This document shows positions 43,847-52,340 of a DNA stretch of 64,000 bases, one piece after another. Position 1 is the first letter of the stretch. Each line of letters starts with the position of its first letter. The translations under genes were made by a program, and so were the position numbers. Below the pieces are notes generated by a model that ran no database searches, had not been told where the DNA came from, and was given only the letters and a program-made list of their open reading frames with translations. The DNA is from Actinomycetospora endophytica (GTDB lineage: Bacteria > Actinomycetota > Actinomycetes > Mycobacteriales > Pseudonocardiaceae), in contig NZ_JAJNDB010000005.1 in NCBI RefSeq assembly GCF_021026375.1, positions 310,001 to 374,000 on the forward strand, written 5' to 3'.

Positions 43847-46012
43847 TCAGTCCGACCGACGTGGGCCGAGGAAGAACCCGCGGAGCTTGCGACGGACGAT
43901 GACCCCCGGGACCAGCCACAACGGGTTGAGCGTGAGCCGGGTCCGCAGCATGGTGCCGACCTTCGGGGCCACGAATGCGATGGGTTTCGGCTGGTCTGTG
44001 TGCGCCGCGCGCAGCATCCGAGCGGTGCTGTCGAGCAGACCGTTCACGGTGTTGCTGTCGATCTCATGGCGTAGGTCGATCTCCGTGCGGTTCCCGACCG
44101 CTTTCGTCTCGACGTCGAGGTCCTGTCCGGCTCCCTCGACATCCCAGATGCCTTGCTGGAGCTCCAGGATGTCGGTGGAATCCAGTCCCAGCGCCCGGCC
44201 CAGTTGCGCGGCCGCATCCAGTCGGCCCCAACCCCAGTCCCAGGCGCGCCACTCCGCGTGGCCGAAGGCGCCGAAGTGCCCGAGACGGGTGCCGTAGAGC
44301 TTCTTGTCCCCGAAACCCGCGGCGCTCGGAGCCAGGGGGCTGTCGTTGTCCGGTCCGAGGCGGAGCAGCTGGAAGGGCGGTGGGGCGGAGCGGACCTGCG
44401 GCGCCAGGGCCTGGCTGACGATCTCGACGGCGACGACGGCTTCGGTGACGACCTCGACGGTCGTGCCCACCGCGCTCGCATAGGCATCGATGGCGCGCGA
44501 GAGCTCGGTACGGCGTGTCCGACTCCCCTGCTCGAGCGCGCGACTCACCATCTCGCCGATCACCGGACCACCCGGTCTTGGATCCTTCGCCTCGTCGACG
44601 ACCCCGTCCTCGATGCGTTCCCGCTCCTCGACCAGCCCCCCGAGCGCCCTGCTCACCTCACGCGCTCCCGCACTCAGGGCCGCGGTAGTGCCGCGCTCGT
44701 GGAGGCGTCCCCGCAGATCGGCGAGCAGGTTGCGGACCATCCGCTCCGCTGCCGAGTGCCCGTACATCGCGAGGTCCTCCGCCGAGACCGGAGGCTCGAC
44801 GGAAGCGCCCGGCGTCGGGTTGCTGAGCAGGGGCTCCAGCCGGATCACGTTCTCGGTACGTCCCTGGATGCGGTCGACGAACGCGGCGACGTCGTAGTGC
44901 GGCTGCTGCAACCGGTACTGCGCGCGCAGGAAGCTGCTGCCGGCCCTGAGCGCGGCGATCACGTCCTTGCTCACGGCCGGGTCCACGGCAGCGCGAAGGG
45001 CGCTCAGCGCGGCGCCGCGCTGGGCATCGGCCGTCGAGAAGATCCTGGTGAGGTCGTCGAGGTCGTCACGGAAGTCCGCCTCGCCGGGAAAGGTCAACGC
45101 CGAACGGAGCACCGTGAACCACGACGGCTCGTCGGTCCCGATCGCGGACGCAGCAGGCAGGACGCCACCGCCGCCGTCGGACGGGACGACGTAGACCACG
45201 ATCCGCTGGACGTCGCCGTCGACGGGACGAGCGACGATCTCGTCGAGCACCGGACCGAAGGGGGCGTTGTCGAGCACGCCGCCGTCCATCAACCGGTCCG
45301 TGAAGTCCTGAGGCCCGATCGCACGGTCGAGAAGCGCCGTGGGCTCCTCGATCGGCGCGAACGCGACGGGGAAGCCGGCCGACGCCCGCGCCGCGGGCGC
45401 CAGCGCCCCGAAGCTCGTCTCGAACTCGTTCCCCTCGCCCGACGGCGGCTGCGACCGGAACCGGTAGACGCGCCGGTGGTCCGGTGACAGGAAGCCCTGC
45501 GAGAAGGAGTCCGCGTAGGCGCGCCGATGGTCTCCGAGCGCCGTGCTGGTCACGAACAGGGTGACCGGTGACGACGGCGCGCCCGAATCGCTGCTGTCGC
45601 GTATCCCGCAGAGGACCTCGCCGACCGTCTTCTGGAAGAAGCCGCCGTCCAGGACCGATGACGAGGCCTTCTTCGGCGGCAGGAGCTTGCCCCGCGAGAT
45701 GCTGCCGCTCTCCTGCCACATCTGCTTGAGGTCGGGAAGGGTCGTGCCCAGGCCGTAGCTCGTGGCCAGGATCGTGCCGTTGAGTCCGCCGGCGCTGGTA
45801 CCGGCGACGATGTCGATCTCGACCGTCGTGTCCGAATCGGCACAGATCCTGCGCCACCGCTCGTACTGCGGCAGGTCGTCGTCCGCGAGTCCGCCGCGTC
45901 GGCCCTGCGATGCGCGGGCCGCGAGATCGAGCTCCTTCGCGACTCCCCCCATCCAGACCGCAAGACTGATCCCGCCATTCATGACCAACGCCAGACGCAC
46001 AGTCCGAGACAT
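43847..46012 (-). CDS. Patatin-like phospholipase family protein
   Basis: 721 residues. A complete patatin domain occupies about residues 1-290: LALVMNGGISLAVWMGGVAK (oxyanion loop), DIVAGTSAGGLNGTILATSY (GxSxG nucleophile) and RLMDGGVLDNAPFGPVLDEI (DGG catalytic Asp). The C-terminal about 400 residues are helical and of unknown function (YRLQQPHYDVAAFVDRIQGR, GARRxLSRAIDAY-like helices). No membrane segment or signal. Likely an intracellular lipid acyl hydrolase. ATG at 46012 with a GGGGGGCGGAG site. A different architecture from the membrane patatin at 37347, so not a simple duplicate. No SARP box precedes it. Confidence 0.85.
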   Translation of the reverse strand: MSRTVRLALVMNGGISLAVWMGGVAKELDLAARASQGRRGGLADDDLPQYERWRRICADSDTTVEIDIVAGTSAGGLNGTILATSYGLGTTLPDLKQMWQESGSISRGKLLPPKKASSSVLDGGFFQKTVGEVLCGIRDSSDSGAPSSPVTLFVTSTALGDHRRAYADSFSQGFLSPDHRRVYRFRSQPPSGEGNEFETSFGALAPAARASAGFPVAFAPIEEPTALLDRAIGPQDFTDRLMDGGVLDNAPFGPVLDEIVARPVDGDVQRIVVYVVPSDGGGGVLPAASAIGTDEPSWFTVLRSALTFPGEADFRDDLDDLTRIFSTADAQRGAALSALRAAVDPAVSKDVIAALRAGSSFLRAQYRLQQPHYDVAAFVDRIQGRTENVIRLEPLLSNPTPGASVEPPVSAEDLAMYGHSAAERMVRNLLADLRGRLHERGTTAALSAGAREVSRALGGLVEERERIEDGVVDEAKDPRPGGPVIGEMVSRALEQGSRTRRTELSRAIDAYASAVGTTVEVVTEAVVAVEIVSQALAPQVRSAPPPFQLLRLGPDNDSPLAPSAAGFGDKKLYGTRLGHFGAFGHAEWRAWDWGWGRLDAAAQLGRALGLDSTDILELQQGIWDVEGAGQDLDVETKAVGNRTEIDLRHEIDSNTVNGLLDSTARMLRAAHTDQPKPIAFVAPKVGTMLRTRLTLNPLWLVPGVIVRRKLRGFFLGPRRSD

Positions 46013-46174
46013 CGCTCCGCCCCCCGGAAGTCTTCATCGACCAGAGCACGAATATGACAGCGAGTCAGTGAATCGTCGGACCAGATCCTCCCAACGGCGC
46101 ACTCATCGTGCTCTACCGGCCTAAACCTGACCCTGGCGCAGCTCAACGACTGGTCGACGTCGCACCCGCTGTTT
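46013..46174. other. Intergenic region upstream of patatin gene
   Basis: About 160 bp between the patatin start and the SARP remnant; presumably holds the leftward promoter. Contains AACCTGACCCT, which recurs at 34231, but this is too short to interpret. Confidence 0.4.
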
Positions 46175-46640
46175 TCAGCGGCGCAGGCCCAGGGGCAACG
46201 GCGCCTCCGGATCGTCGAGCGCTCTGAGGCACGCACGGGCCGCCGCGGCCCAGGGCCGCCAACCGGCGCGATCCGAGAGCGCGACAGCCGCGGACACATC
46301 CCGGCGGGCCGTCGGGATGTGGCCGAGCGTCCACGCCGCGAGCCCCGTGTACTGGGTGACCGGGCCGAGCACCGCGCCGCCGAACCCGACGAGCACCGCG
46401 GCGTCGGGGTCGGCAGGCACCGTCTCCCGCACGTGGGCTGCGACGCGCGCATCGCGAAGGTTGAAGGCGGCGCCGGCAGCGATCGCCCTCGCCGCCGGTG
46501 CGAACCACATCGCCGGATTTCTCGTGCGCCGCAGGTACTCCGCGAGAATGCTCCCGGGCCTCGTCGTCGTGCCCGGCGCATGTCTCGGCAAAGGCCGCTC
46601 CGGCGGCCCAGGCCGCGGTGTTGGGGGACCTTGCGGATGG
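46175..46640 (-). pseudogene. Remnant of SARP regulator, last about 150 residues, frameshifted
   Basis: Codes for the extreme C-terminus of the large SARP family: SARSPNTAAWAAGAAFAETC and GHDDEARE in one frame, then after a shift YLRRTRNPAMWFAPAARAI, ADPDAAVLVGFGGAVLGPVT and PEAPLPLGLRR in the next. Comparison with 40188-43355 places a one-base insertion near 46546-46553. Similarity stops abruptly around 46640. There is no start, DNA-binding domain or NTPase, so it is a dead fragment. Like the other remnant it ends just upstream of a gene with a SARP box, suggesting it is the stump of a former SARP-effector divergent pair. Confidence 0.75.
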
Positions 46641-46732
46641 CAGTCGCTGTCCGGCCATCCGGGCGGTCCACCTCTGCTCAGGACGGGCGTCGGCGTCCGG
46701 CCTCGACCCCGGCCTTCACTGCCCCGGTGGCT

Positions 46733-46749
46733 TGAAAGCCCGGTGAAAT
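46733..46749 (+). promoter_or_regulatory. SARP-type direct repeat operator (TGAAAG-N5-TGAAAT)
   Basis: Half-sites TGAAAG (46733-46738) and TGAAAT (46744-46749; one mismatch), 11-bp period. The second begins 63 bp before the ATG of the lipoprotein gene at 46807. Fourth member of the set of boxes in this locus. Confidence 0.6.
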
Positions 46750-46806
46750 GGCGTCGGTCTCTCCTTGAGCACCGCGACGGTGCGGGATTGCTTGGGGGGA
46801 ACACAC

Positions 46807-47565
46807 ATGAAGCGAGGAGTCCGCGCCGCGGTCGTTGCCGCGACCTGCGCGGCGGGTCTGACCCTGACGGCGTGCGCCAGTGGTGGAGCCGCTGCTTCGG
46901 CGAGTCTGCAGACGAACGCGTTCACTGCCTGGCTCGAGGAAGCCGCCCGTGTCGCGGACGAAGGAGTGCCGGAGGGACGCGTGATCGCCGAATCCAAGCC
47001 GTTGCTCGACGCCCCGGCCGGCGTGCGACCCGCCGATCTCGACCACCTCCTGCAGTCGGCTCCCCCGCCGACCGTCGACCCGCAGGTCGCGCCACTCGTG
47101 CGGACCCTGAAAGCACGGCAGGCGGCCACTACGCTCGCCGCGAGCGCCCTGACGGCCGACAACGCCGGCGGCGCCGCCATCGATGCGACGGCGGCCGCAT
47201 CGACTCAGTACCCCCAGGTGGAGGCGGACCTCCAGACGGTCGGGCGCGACGTCGTCAAGGACATTGCCTGTAACGCGCTCCTCGATCAGCTCCAGCCTTC
47301 GGAGCAGCAGGAGGCCGAGAACGCGGGCGAGCCCGCGTGGGTCCAGATCGGAGCCCCGACGGTCCAGGCGATCGAGACCGTGACGGCCAAGCGGTTTTCA
47401 CCCGAGTTCGGAGGGCTCGTCGAGTGGAGCACCTGGGGGTACGGGATCGGCAAGGACGCCGACGACATCGTCAGCGCTGCCGCGAACACGGCCACCACGC
47501 CCGACGCCACCCACGCTCCCGCGTTCTACTACTACGTCCGCATCTGCCTGGCGCCGCCGTCCTGA
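46807..47565 (+). CDS. Lipoprotein of unknown function
   Basis: 252 residues. A classical lipoprotein signal MKRGVRAAVVAATCAAGLTL followed by the lipobox LTAC (cysteine about residue 23) and a GGAAASAS linker. The mature part is mostly helical with a tyrosine-rich end (HAPAFYYYVRICLAPPS). No known domain recognised. ATG at 46807 has GGGGGGA 6 bases upstream. It is preceded by a SARP-type box, so it is probably activated by the SARP regulator encoded nearby, and it is followed by a strong hairpin at 47601-47632. Confidence 0.75.
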   Translation: MKRGVRAAVVAATCAAGLTLTACASGGAAASASLQTNAFTAWLEEAARVADEGVPEGRVIAESKPLLDAPAGVRPADLDHLLQSAPPPTVDPQVAPLVRTLKARQAATTLAASALTADNAGGAAIDATAAASTQYPQVEADLQTVGRDVVKDIACNALLDQLQPSEQQEAENAGEPAWVQIGAPTVQAIETVTAKRFSPEFGGLVEWSTWGYGIGKDADDIVSAAANTATTPDATHAPAFYYYVRICLAPPS

Positions 47566-47600
47566 GCTCAGGCAGCGAACGCCTCGGAACAGACCTCGTC

Positions 47601-47632
47601 GGCGGGCGGGCCCGTCATCGGACCCGCCCGTC
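47601..47632. terminator. Bidirectional terminator hairpin
   Basis: GGCGGGCGGGCCC (47601-47613) pairs with GGACCCGCCCGTC (47620-47632) with one mismatch, one G-T pair and a 6-base loop. It lies between convergent genes at 47565 and 47638, so it can serve both. No T-run follows, as is common in actinobacteria. Confidence 0.7.
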
Positions 47633-47637
47633 GGAGA

Positions 47638-48114
47638 TCAGAGGTCGTGGACGCGTAGGTGGAACGGCCTGTCGATGAAGTTGTTGCCGGCGTCGAAGGT
47701 GTGGACCGTCACGACGTGGTTGGCTCCCATCGCGCCGAGCTGGGTCGTCACCGAACCCGGCTGCTGGTCGGAATCGTCCGCCGCCCCGAGGGTTGCCTGC
47801 CACAACCAACGGCTGATGTCCTGCGGGAACGTCACGCTGTAGATGCCGGTGTTGACCCGGTTCACCTTGATGTTGTTGTCGGAGCTGCGTGCCGTGTCTC
47901 CGTTGATGTTCACGACGATCGCGAAGTCGGTCATGGTGCTGTCCCCTCCGGATTGAGAGCTCTGCCTGATGTTGATGACCTGATCGACGAAGATCTTGTT
48001 GGGATCCGTGATGTCCGGGTTGATCGCCAGGAGAGCATCCACCGTTGTGCCGAACTTCTTGGCGATCGAGGTCAGGGTGTCTCCCGCCCTGACCGTGTAC
48101 GTCTCGAAAGCCAT
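47638..48114 (-). CDS. LysM-domain protein
   Basis: 158 residues. The N-terminal about 50 residues form one LysM domain (YTVRAGDTLTSIAKKFGTTV, then INPDITDPNKIFVDQVINI). The remainder is a beta-rich domain (VVNINGDTARSSDNNIKVNR) of unknown type. No signal peptide is seen, so either it is intracellular or exported by another route; similar short LysM proteins are found beside contractile or phage-derived loci, but no such genes are present here. ATG at 48114 with GAGGGGG upstream. Confidence 0.75.
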   Translation of the reverse strand: MAFETYTVRAGDTLTSIAKKFGTTVDALLAINPDITDPNKIFVDQVINIRQSSQSGGDSTMTDFAIVVNINGDTARSSDNNIKVNRVNTGIYSVTFPQDISRWLWQATLGAADDSDQQPGSVTTQLGAMGANHVVTVHTFDAGNNFIDRPFHLRVHDL

Positions 48115-48545
48115 GTTCTTCCCCCTCGTTGCTTCGATAACCCAGTCTCGAAGCTATCGGCCGGTCTCCTGCCGATTCGAGGGCGGATCCGGTGAGCCTC
48201 TGTACGCAGTTACTGCCCTTGCGATCAGAAGGACCCACTTGGTAGTCGCACGGGAATATTGCGGTCAGTGACAACACGAGAGCGCAGCGCCACGTCGAGG
48301 ACTCGATCGTGATCCGTGGCGGACAGGAAACAGTGCAATTGCGTTGGTTTCGGACGCCCGTTCTTGAATCTCGTTACTCCGAACGAGGGTCATTCCTGGA
48401 AGCTCGGCATTCGGAGAGTGACTTCCTCGAGTGAGCTGTTCAGACTCGGGCCGGTCGGCGGGGGATGCCGACGCACGCGTCTGGCCGAGCCAGACGTTCC
48501 GCTCGCGGAGATACGGCACCGTAGCGGGAAGTGGGGGGCCGATGC
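48115..48545. other. Intergenic region, divergent promoters
   Basis: About 430 bp between the LysM gene and the secreted protein gene. It should contain promoters for both directions. I see no gene, RNA or SARP-type box in it. Confidence 0.45.
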
Positions 48546-50024
48546 ATGGGCGTGACCCTGCGCATTCACATCACCCGACGATCGGTCGGCTTCACCTTGG
48601 CTGCGATCGCGATCACCGGACTCCTGATCAGCGGCGTGATCGTCGCTCTGGCCGAATCAACAGCAGCCGTGAACACGCTCGAGCCGGTGAACGCCGCCGA
48701 CGCCTATCCCTTCGTCGCCGAGGCGGGCGCGGACGTTGGTCAACCCGCCGGCGCCCCACCCGGCGTCAGCGGCAAGGTCGGAGGCGACCTCCCAGGCCTG
48801 TTCGACGAGGAGGTTCCGCAGAGCTGCCGAGTCGGGATCATGATCACGGCACTTAAGGCCGACGCCGTGCGCGCCTCGGTCTGGGCCGACGAAGAGGGGA
48901 CACAGATCACAGACATACCTGATTTCCTGAACCAACTGACCCCACTGGTGCTGGGGACCGACACAGCTGTGACCGAGCACGATTACCGGGCCGGCCATGC
49001 AACGGCGTACGACGCGGTTCTCCAGCGAGGAACGGCCGTGCTCGTGACGAGCTATGGCGTTCCCGCCGTCAAGTGTGTGGACGCCAACCCGCTCAGCCCG
49101 CCGGAAGCGGGGACCCCGGAGGGCTACTCCGGCGCGAGCTGGCCCGGCTTTGCACCTGGGACCGTCACTGACGTCGAGGCCGCCTCGACCACTATCGGGG
49201 CGTTCCGCGTCGTGGACTCGCGAACGGGGCAGTCCAACGATGAACAATCCAACGGGTCGGACGACGATGGGAACGAAGCCATCAACAGTCCGCTGCACGG
49301 CTCCCAACACGACGTCTCGCCGCCTATGAACGGAGCCGAAGCGCTTTTCCAGAAAAAGGCCTGGCGCTATGCGAAGAGCAGTTCATCTGCGGCCGGCAGC
49401 ACGTCGGCTCCTACGGCGAGCACACTGAATATCGAGACCCAGGTCTGGGACCCTGCTCTCGACAGGTGGACCACGGAATACCTGTCGCCTGCTGACCTCT
49501 CGAATGCTCCATGTACCCCTGTCGCATGCAACTATCTGCAGGACTCGAGGTTCGATCCAGCACCGATCCAGACCACCGCCGACGGACAACCGGTTCTGGG
49601 ACCGGGCGGCAGTCCTCGATCCTGCGGTGACCCTGACACCGATACCGTCTACTGCAGGCCCCCTCCGGGCGCGGTCGCGATTCTGCGGTTCACGCAGCCC
49701 ATCTCCGTCAACGAGGCGACAGCGAGAGATCTACTCATCGAGGCTGGCGGGAGCGTGGACCCGGAGCGCACCTACGCCACCACGCCGCGGCCTCCGAGTC
49801 CCGCGCCGATCACCATGGCCACACCGACGCCCACCCCGCCGAGCACAACGTCGACCACAGCGAGCACCACCAGCACTCCGTCGGTGCCGCCGGAGACGTC
49901 AACGTCGACTTCAACGACATCCTCGTCGACGTCAGGCCCGTCGGGTTCGACATCGACGAGTCCGGTGGAACCGAGAACGCGCCCGAAGGTTCGCCTGCCG
50001 ATCACGACCACCAGCGGCCAGTGA
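48546..50024 (+). CDS. Secreted protein, DUF6777-like, with Ser/Thr/Pro-rich tail
   Basis: About 492 residues. A signal or anchor segment (SVGFTLAAIAITGLLISGVI) at about 14-35, a globular region with AYDAVLQRGTAVLVTSYGVP and CVDANPLSPPEAG, which resembles the conserved core of DUF6777 proteins, and a C-terminal tail of about 90 residues made of Thr/Ser/Pro (STTASTTSTPSVPPET). It is probably exposed at the cell surface. ATG at 48546 is preceded by a run of six G; a GTG at 48531 is possible. Its stop overlaps the GTG of the next gene (GTGA). The pair mirrors the arrangement at 1010-3275. Confidence 0.7.
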   Translation: MGVTLRIHITRRSVGFTLAAIAITGLLISGVIVALAESTAAVNTLEPVNAADAYPFVAEAGADVGQPAGAPPGVSGKVGGDLPGLFDEEVPQSCRVGIMITALKADAVRASVWADEEGTQITDIPDFLNQLTPLVLGTDTAVTEHDYRAGHATAYDAVLQRGTAVLVTSYGVPAVKCVDANPLSPPEAGTPEGYSGASWPGFAPGTVTDVEAASTTIGAFRVVDSRTGQSNDEQSNGSDDDGNEAINSPLHGSQHDVSPPMNGAEALFQKKAWRYAKSSSSAAGSTSAPTASTLNIETQVWDPALDRWTTEYLSPADLSNAPCTPVACNYLQDSRFDPAPIQTTADGQPVLGPGGSPRSCGDPDTDTVYCRPPPGAVAILRFTQPISVNEATARDLLIEAGGSVDPERTYATTPRPPSPAPITMATPTPTPPSTTSTTASTTSTPSVPPETSTSTSTTSSSTSGPSGSTSTSPVEPRTRPKVRLPITTTSGQ

Positions 50025-51016
50025 CCGAATCTCCGGCCGAACCGTCGCCCGATCACGAGGAACCACGTCAGTTGCCGGCGTCCAGAGACGACGAACGAGG
50101 AACGGGCCCGTCGTCGAGCGGCGAGGCGAGCATCGGCCTACCGATGGCGCTCAGGTTCTTCGCTGCGGTCGTGGCGCCGACGACGTTGGTGACGGCCCTG
50201 CTCGTCTACTTCGGACGCTTGTACACGGTGGGGCAGACGGGCTATCTCCATGTTGAGTCCACGATCTTCAACTTCAGCGTTCAGGACTACCTTGCCCGCG
50301 CCGCGGCGGGTTTGTACGTTCCGCTCGTCGCGGTGGTTGGTTGCGCGGCAGTCACCCTCTGGGCGTGGCGACTCCTCCTTCATGTGCTCGCACCGGACGC
50401 GCGTGCGCGGGTCGCCCGGGTCGCCGCGCCGGTCGTCGGCTCGCTCGGAGTCCTGCCACTCATCGTCGCCACCGTCGCCCTCTTTCAGATCGCTCCCCGG
50501 ACCTGGCCGCCCGAACTCGGTGGCCTCTGCTTGTCCGTCGGAGTCGTCATGATCGAGGCCGGCTTCACGCTCTTGCGCCTATCAGGAGAGCGCACGCGCA
50601 GCAGTGCCCTCGCGCCTTCGGCCGTCGCCGAGTGGGCGGTGGTCTTCCTGCTTTTCGGTGCCGGTCTCTTCTGGGCGGTCGGCGACTACGCGAACGATGC
50701 CGGGACCAGCTGGGCTCGTCAGACCGAGCGCGACCTCGCGAGCAGCCCCGACGTCGTGCTCTACAGCACGACGGACCTCGGCGTCGAGCTCCCCGGAGTC
50801 ACTCAGACTTTGTGCACTACCCCGGCCGGGCCCGAGTCCACTTCAGCCTTCCGGTTCCGTTACGAAGGGCTGAAGCTCGTTCTCCAGTCCGGCGGTTACT
50901 ACTTGTTCCTGCCCGACGGCTGGACATCGACCCACGGGACCGCAGTGGTGGTTCCTCAAAGCGGCCTCCGCCTTGAGTTCAGTCCGCCCGCCAGCGGTCG
51001 CAGAGGCCGGTGCTAG
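50021..51016 (+). CDS. Five-helix membrane protein with extracytoplasmic C-terminal domain
   Basis: 331 residues, a paralogue of the protein at 1010-2050. Both share APTTLVTALLVYFGRL, FNFSVQDYLARAAAGLYVPL, about five helices at equivalent positions, ERDLASSPDVVLYSTTDLGV in the C-terminal domain, and an ending of the type LQSGGYYLFLPDGW...C. The conserved C-terminal domain is predicted outside the membrane. The function is unknown. GTG at 50021 overlaps the stop of the secreted-protein gene by four bases, so the two are made together. Confidence 0.75.
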   Translation: MTESPAEPSPDHEEPRQLPASRDDERGTGPSSSGEASIGLPMALRFFAAVVAPTTLVTALLVYFGRLYTVGQTGYLHVESTIFNFSVQDYLARAAAGLYVPLVAVVGCAAVTLWAWRLLLHVLAPDARARVARVAAPVVGSLGVLPLIVATVALFQIAPRTWPPELGGLCLSVGVVMIEAGFTLLRLSGERTRSSALAPSAVAEWAVVFLLFGAGLFWAVGDYANDAGTSWARQTERDLASSPDVVLYSTTDLGVELPGVTQTLCTTPAGPESTSAFRFRYEGLKLVLQSGGYYLFLPDGWTSTHGTAVVVPQSGLRLEFSPPASGRRGRC

Positions 51017-51154
51017 AACCCGGAGCTTCCCAACCGGTACTGCTCCGGCTGGTGGTGTGCCGAGCACGGCGGGCTGGCTAGCGTCGCTGCGCTCGAGGGC
51101 TCGACCTGGGCCGACTGGTCCCAGGGCGACGAGCTGACCTGGGAGACGAGAGCA

Positions 51155-51361
51155 GTGGTTGAGAACAAGTCGGTCGATCCGCAACCGCGCATCCGCGCCG
51201 AGGGGCCGCTGGCGGTGCACCCGACGCGAGGCGCCTCGTTGGTGACGGGCGCCCTCGTCGTCGGCGCGGTCGTGGGCGGGAGCGCGGGCTACCGGGTGGG
51301 CAACCTGATCTCCCACCGACACGGCGGACCGCGGCCCCGTCGCCATACTCCCCGCGGCTGA
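51155..51361 (+). CDS. Small predicted membrane protein
   Basis: 68 residues from a GTG start with GGGAG 9 bases upstream. A polar N-terminus is followed by one hydrophobic segment (ASLVTGALVVGAVVGGSAGY, about 28-47) and a basic, His/Arg-rich tail (HRHGGPRPRRHTPRG). No family recognised. Support is limited to a plausible start, one clear helix and the terminator hairpin just downstream. Confidence 0.4.
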   Translation: MVENKSVDPQPRIRAEGPLAVHPTRGASLVTGALVVGAVVGGSAGYRVGNLISHRHGGPRPRRHTPRG

Positions 51362-51378
51362 CTCCCGACACGACGAGA

Positions 51379-51410
51379 TGGCCGGCCCCGTGCTGCCGCG
51401 GGACCGGCCA
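51379..51410. terminator. Terminator hairpin
   Basis: TGGCCGG (51379-51385) pairs with CCGGCCA (51404-51410), extended inward by partial CCC/GGG pairing. It lies between the convergent genes ending at 51361 and 51428, and can serve both directions. Confidence 0.6.
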
Positions 51411-51427
51411 CCCTGCATCGGCCGGAA

Positions 51428-52198
51428 TCAGTTCCCGAGCTGGTCGTAGACCTGCTGGGTGGCCGAGTCGATCGCACCCGCGTCCTGGATCGCGCGGCCC
51501 TTGATCTGCAGCGCGGTCGAAGGATCGGGGTCCGCCGCCTGGTCGAGGTCGGCGATCAGACGATCCGTGGCGGGCAGGAGCTGCGTGTTCACGGCCGCCT
51601 GCTGCTCGGTCGGGAACATGATGCCTCGGATCCCCTGGTCGTACTCGTACACCGCCGCGCGGAAGTTCGTGATCCCGGTGCGGGCCGCCTGCTCGTCGCT
51701 GTTCTGCGTCGCAGCATTCTCGACCTGCTCGAACTGCTGCGCGGCTTGGCCTACCCGGGCGTAGTCCGCGTTGAGCTGCGTGCGGGCGGTTGCGGCGACG
51801 GCGGACGGGTCCGTCGATGCCGGCTGCGACACGCTCCCGGCGGGCTGGCCCGTCGACGCCGATGACGCGACCGGCCCAGCGACGGGGCGGCTCATCGCGA
51901 TGATGACGATCACCCCGATCAACGCCGCCAGGGACACCACGGCGACGAGCTGGGGCCAGATCGTGGTCGGGCGCCGCCGAGGGGCCTCTCCTGCCGGCAA
52001 CGGCGAGGCGAGCCCGGCGGGAGCCGTCCAGCGATCGAACGTGACGCCGTCCGGGACGGTCTCGGCTGTGGGAGGCGAACCCTGACTCGGGATGCTCCCT
52101 CCGAAGCTTAGCGAGTACGCCCGCAGGTTGTCCTGCGAACCCGTCGTACGGGGCTGCGACTCCTCCGTCGTCAGCTGGTCGTCCATGGGATAGGTCAT
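51428..52198 (-). CDS. Single-pass membrane protein, helical extracytoplasmic domain
   Basis: About 256 residues. A Pro/Ser-rich cytoplasmic N-terminus of about 80 residues, one membrane helix (LVAVVSLAALIGVIVIIAMS, about 88-107), a Ser/Pro linker, then about 130 residues of amphipathic helices (LNADYARVGQAAQQFEQVEN; NTQLLPATDRLIADLDQAAD). No family recognised. ATG at 52198 has GGAGG 7 bases upstream. It lies downstream of the His/Gly-rich gene on the same strand, separated by a strong hairpin (52269-52312), so probably its own unit. Confidence 0.65.
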   Translation of the reverse strand: MTYPMDDQLTTEESQPRTTGSQDNLRAYSLSFGGSIPSQGSPPTAETVPDGVTFDRWTAPAGLASPLPAGEAPRRRPTTIWPQLVAVVSLAALIGVIVIIAMSRPVAGPVASSASTGQPAGSVSQPASTDPSAVAATARTQLNADYARVGQAAQQFEQVENAATQNSDEQAARTGITNFRAAVYEYDQGIRGIMFPTEQQAAVNTQLLPATDRLIADLDQAADPDPSTALQIKGRAIQDAGAIDSATQQVYDQLGN

Positions 52199-52268
52199 GA
52201 CGTGCCTCCAGGGCATCGAGATGAATACGGTTGATGTCGGTCGGGTGTTCTGGTCGGGACACGCGGAC

Positions 52269-52312
52269 GGCCGCGGCTCGTCGGTCCTGTTCGGACCGTG
52301 CGAGCCGCGGCC
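52269..52312 (-). terminator. Long terminator hairpin after His/Gly-rich gene
   Basis: GGCCGCGGCTCG (52269-52280) is the exact reverse complement of CGAGCCGCGGCC (52301-52312), and GGTCC/GGACC pair inside. It lies just downstream of the gene at 52341-52649. A similar long hairpin (53966-54020), sharing the GGACGGCCGCGG core, follows the paralogous gene at 53508. Confidence 0.75.
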
Positions 52313-52340
52313 GCCCCTCCCCCGGATGTGGGATCAGTCC

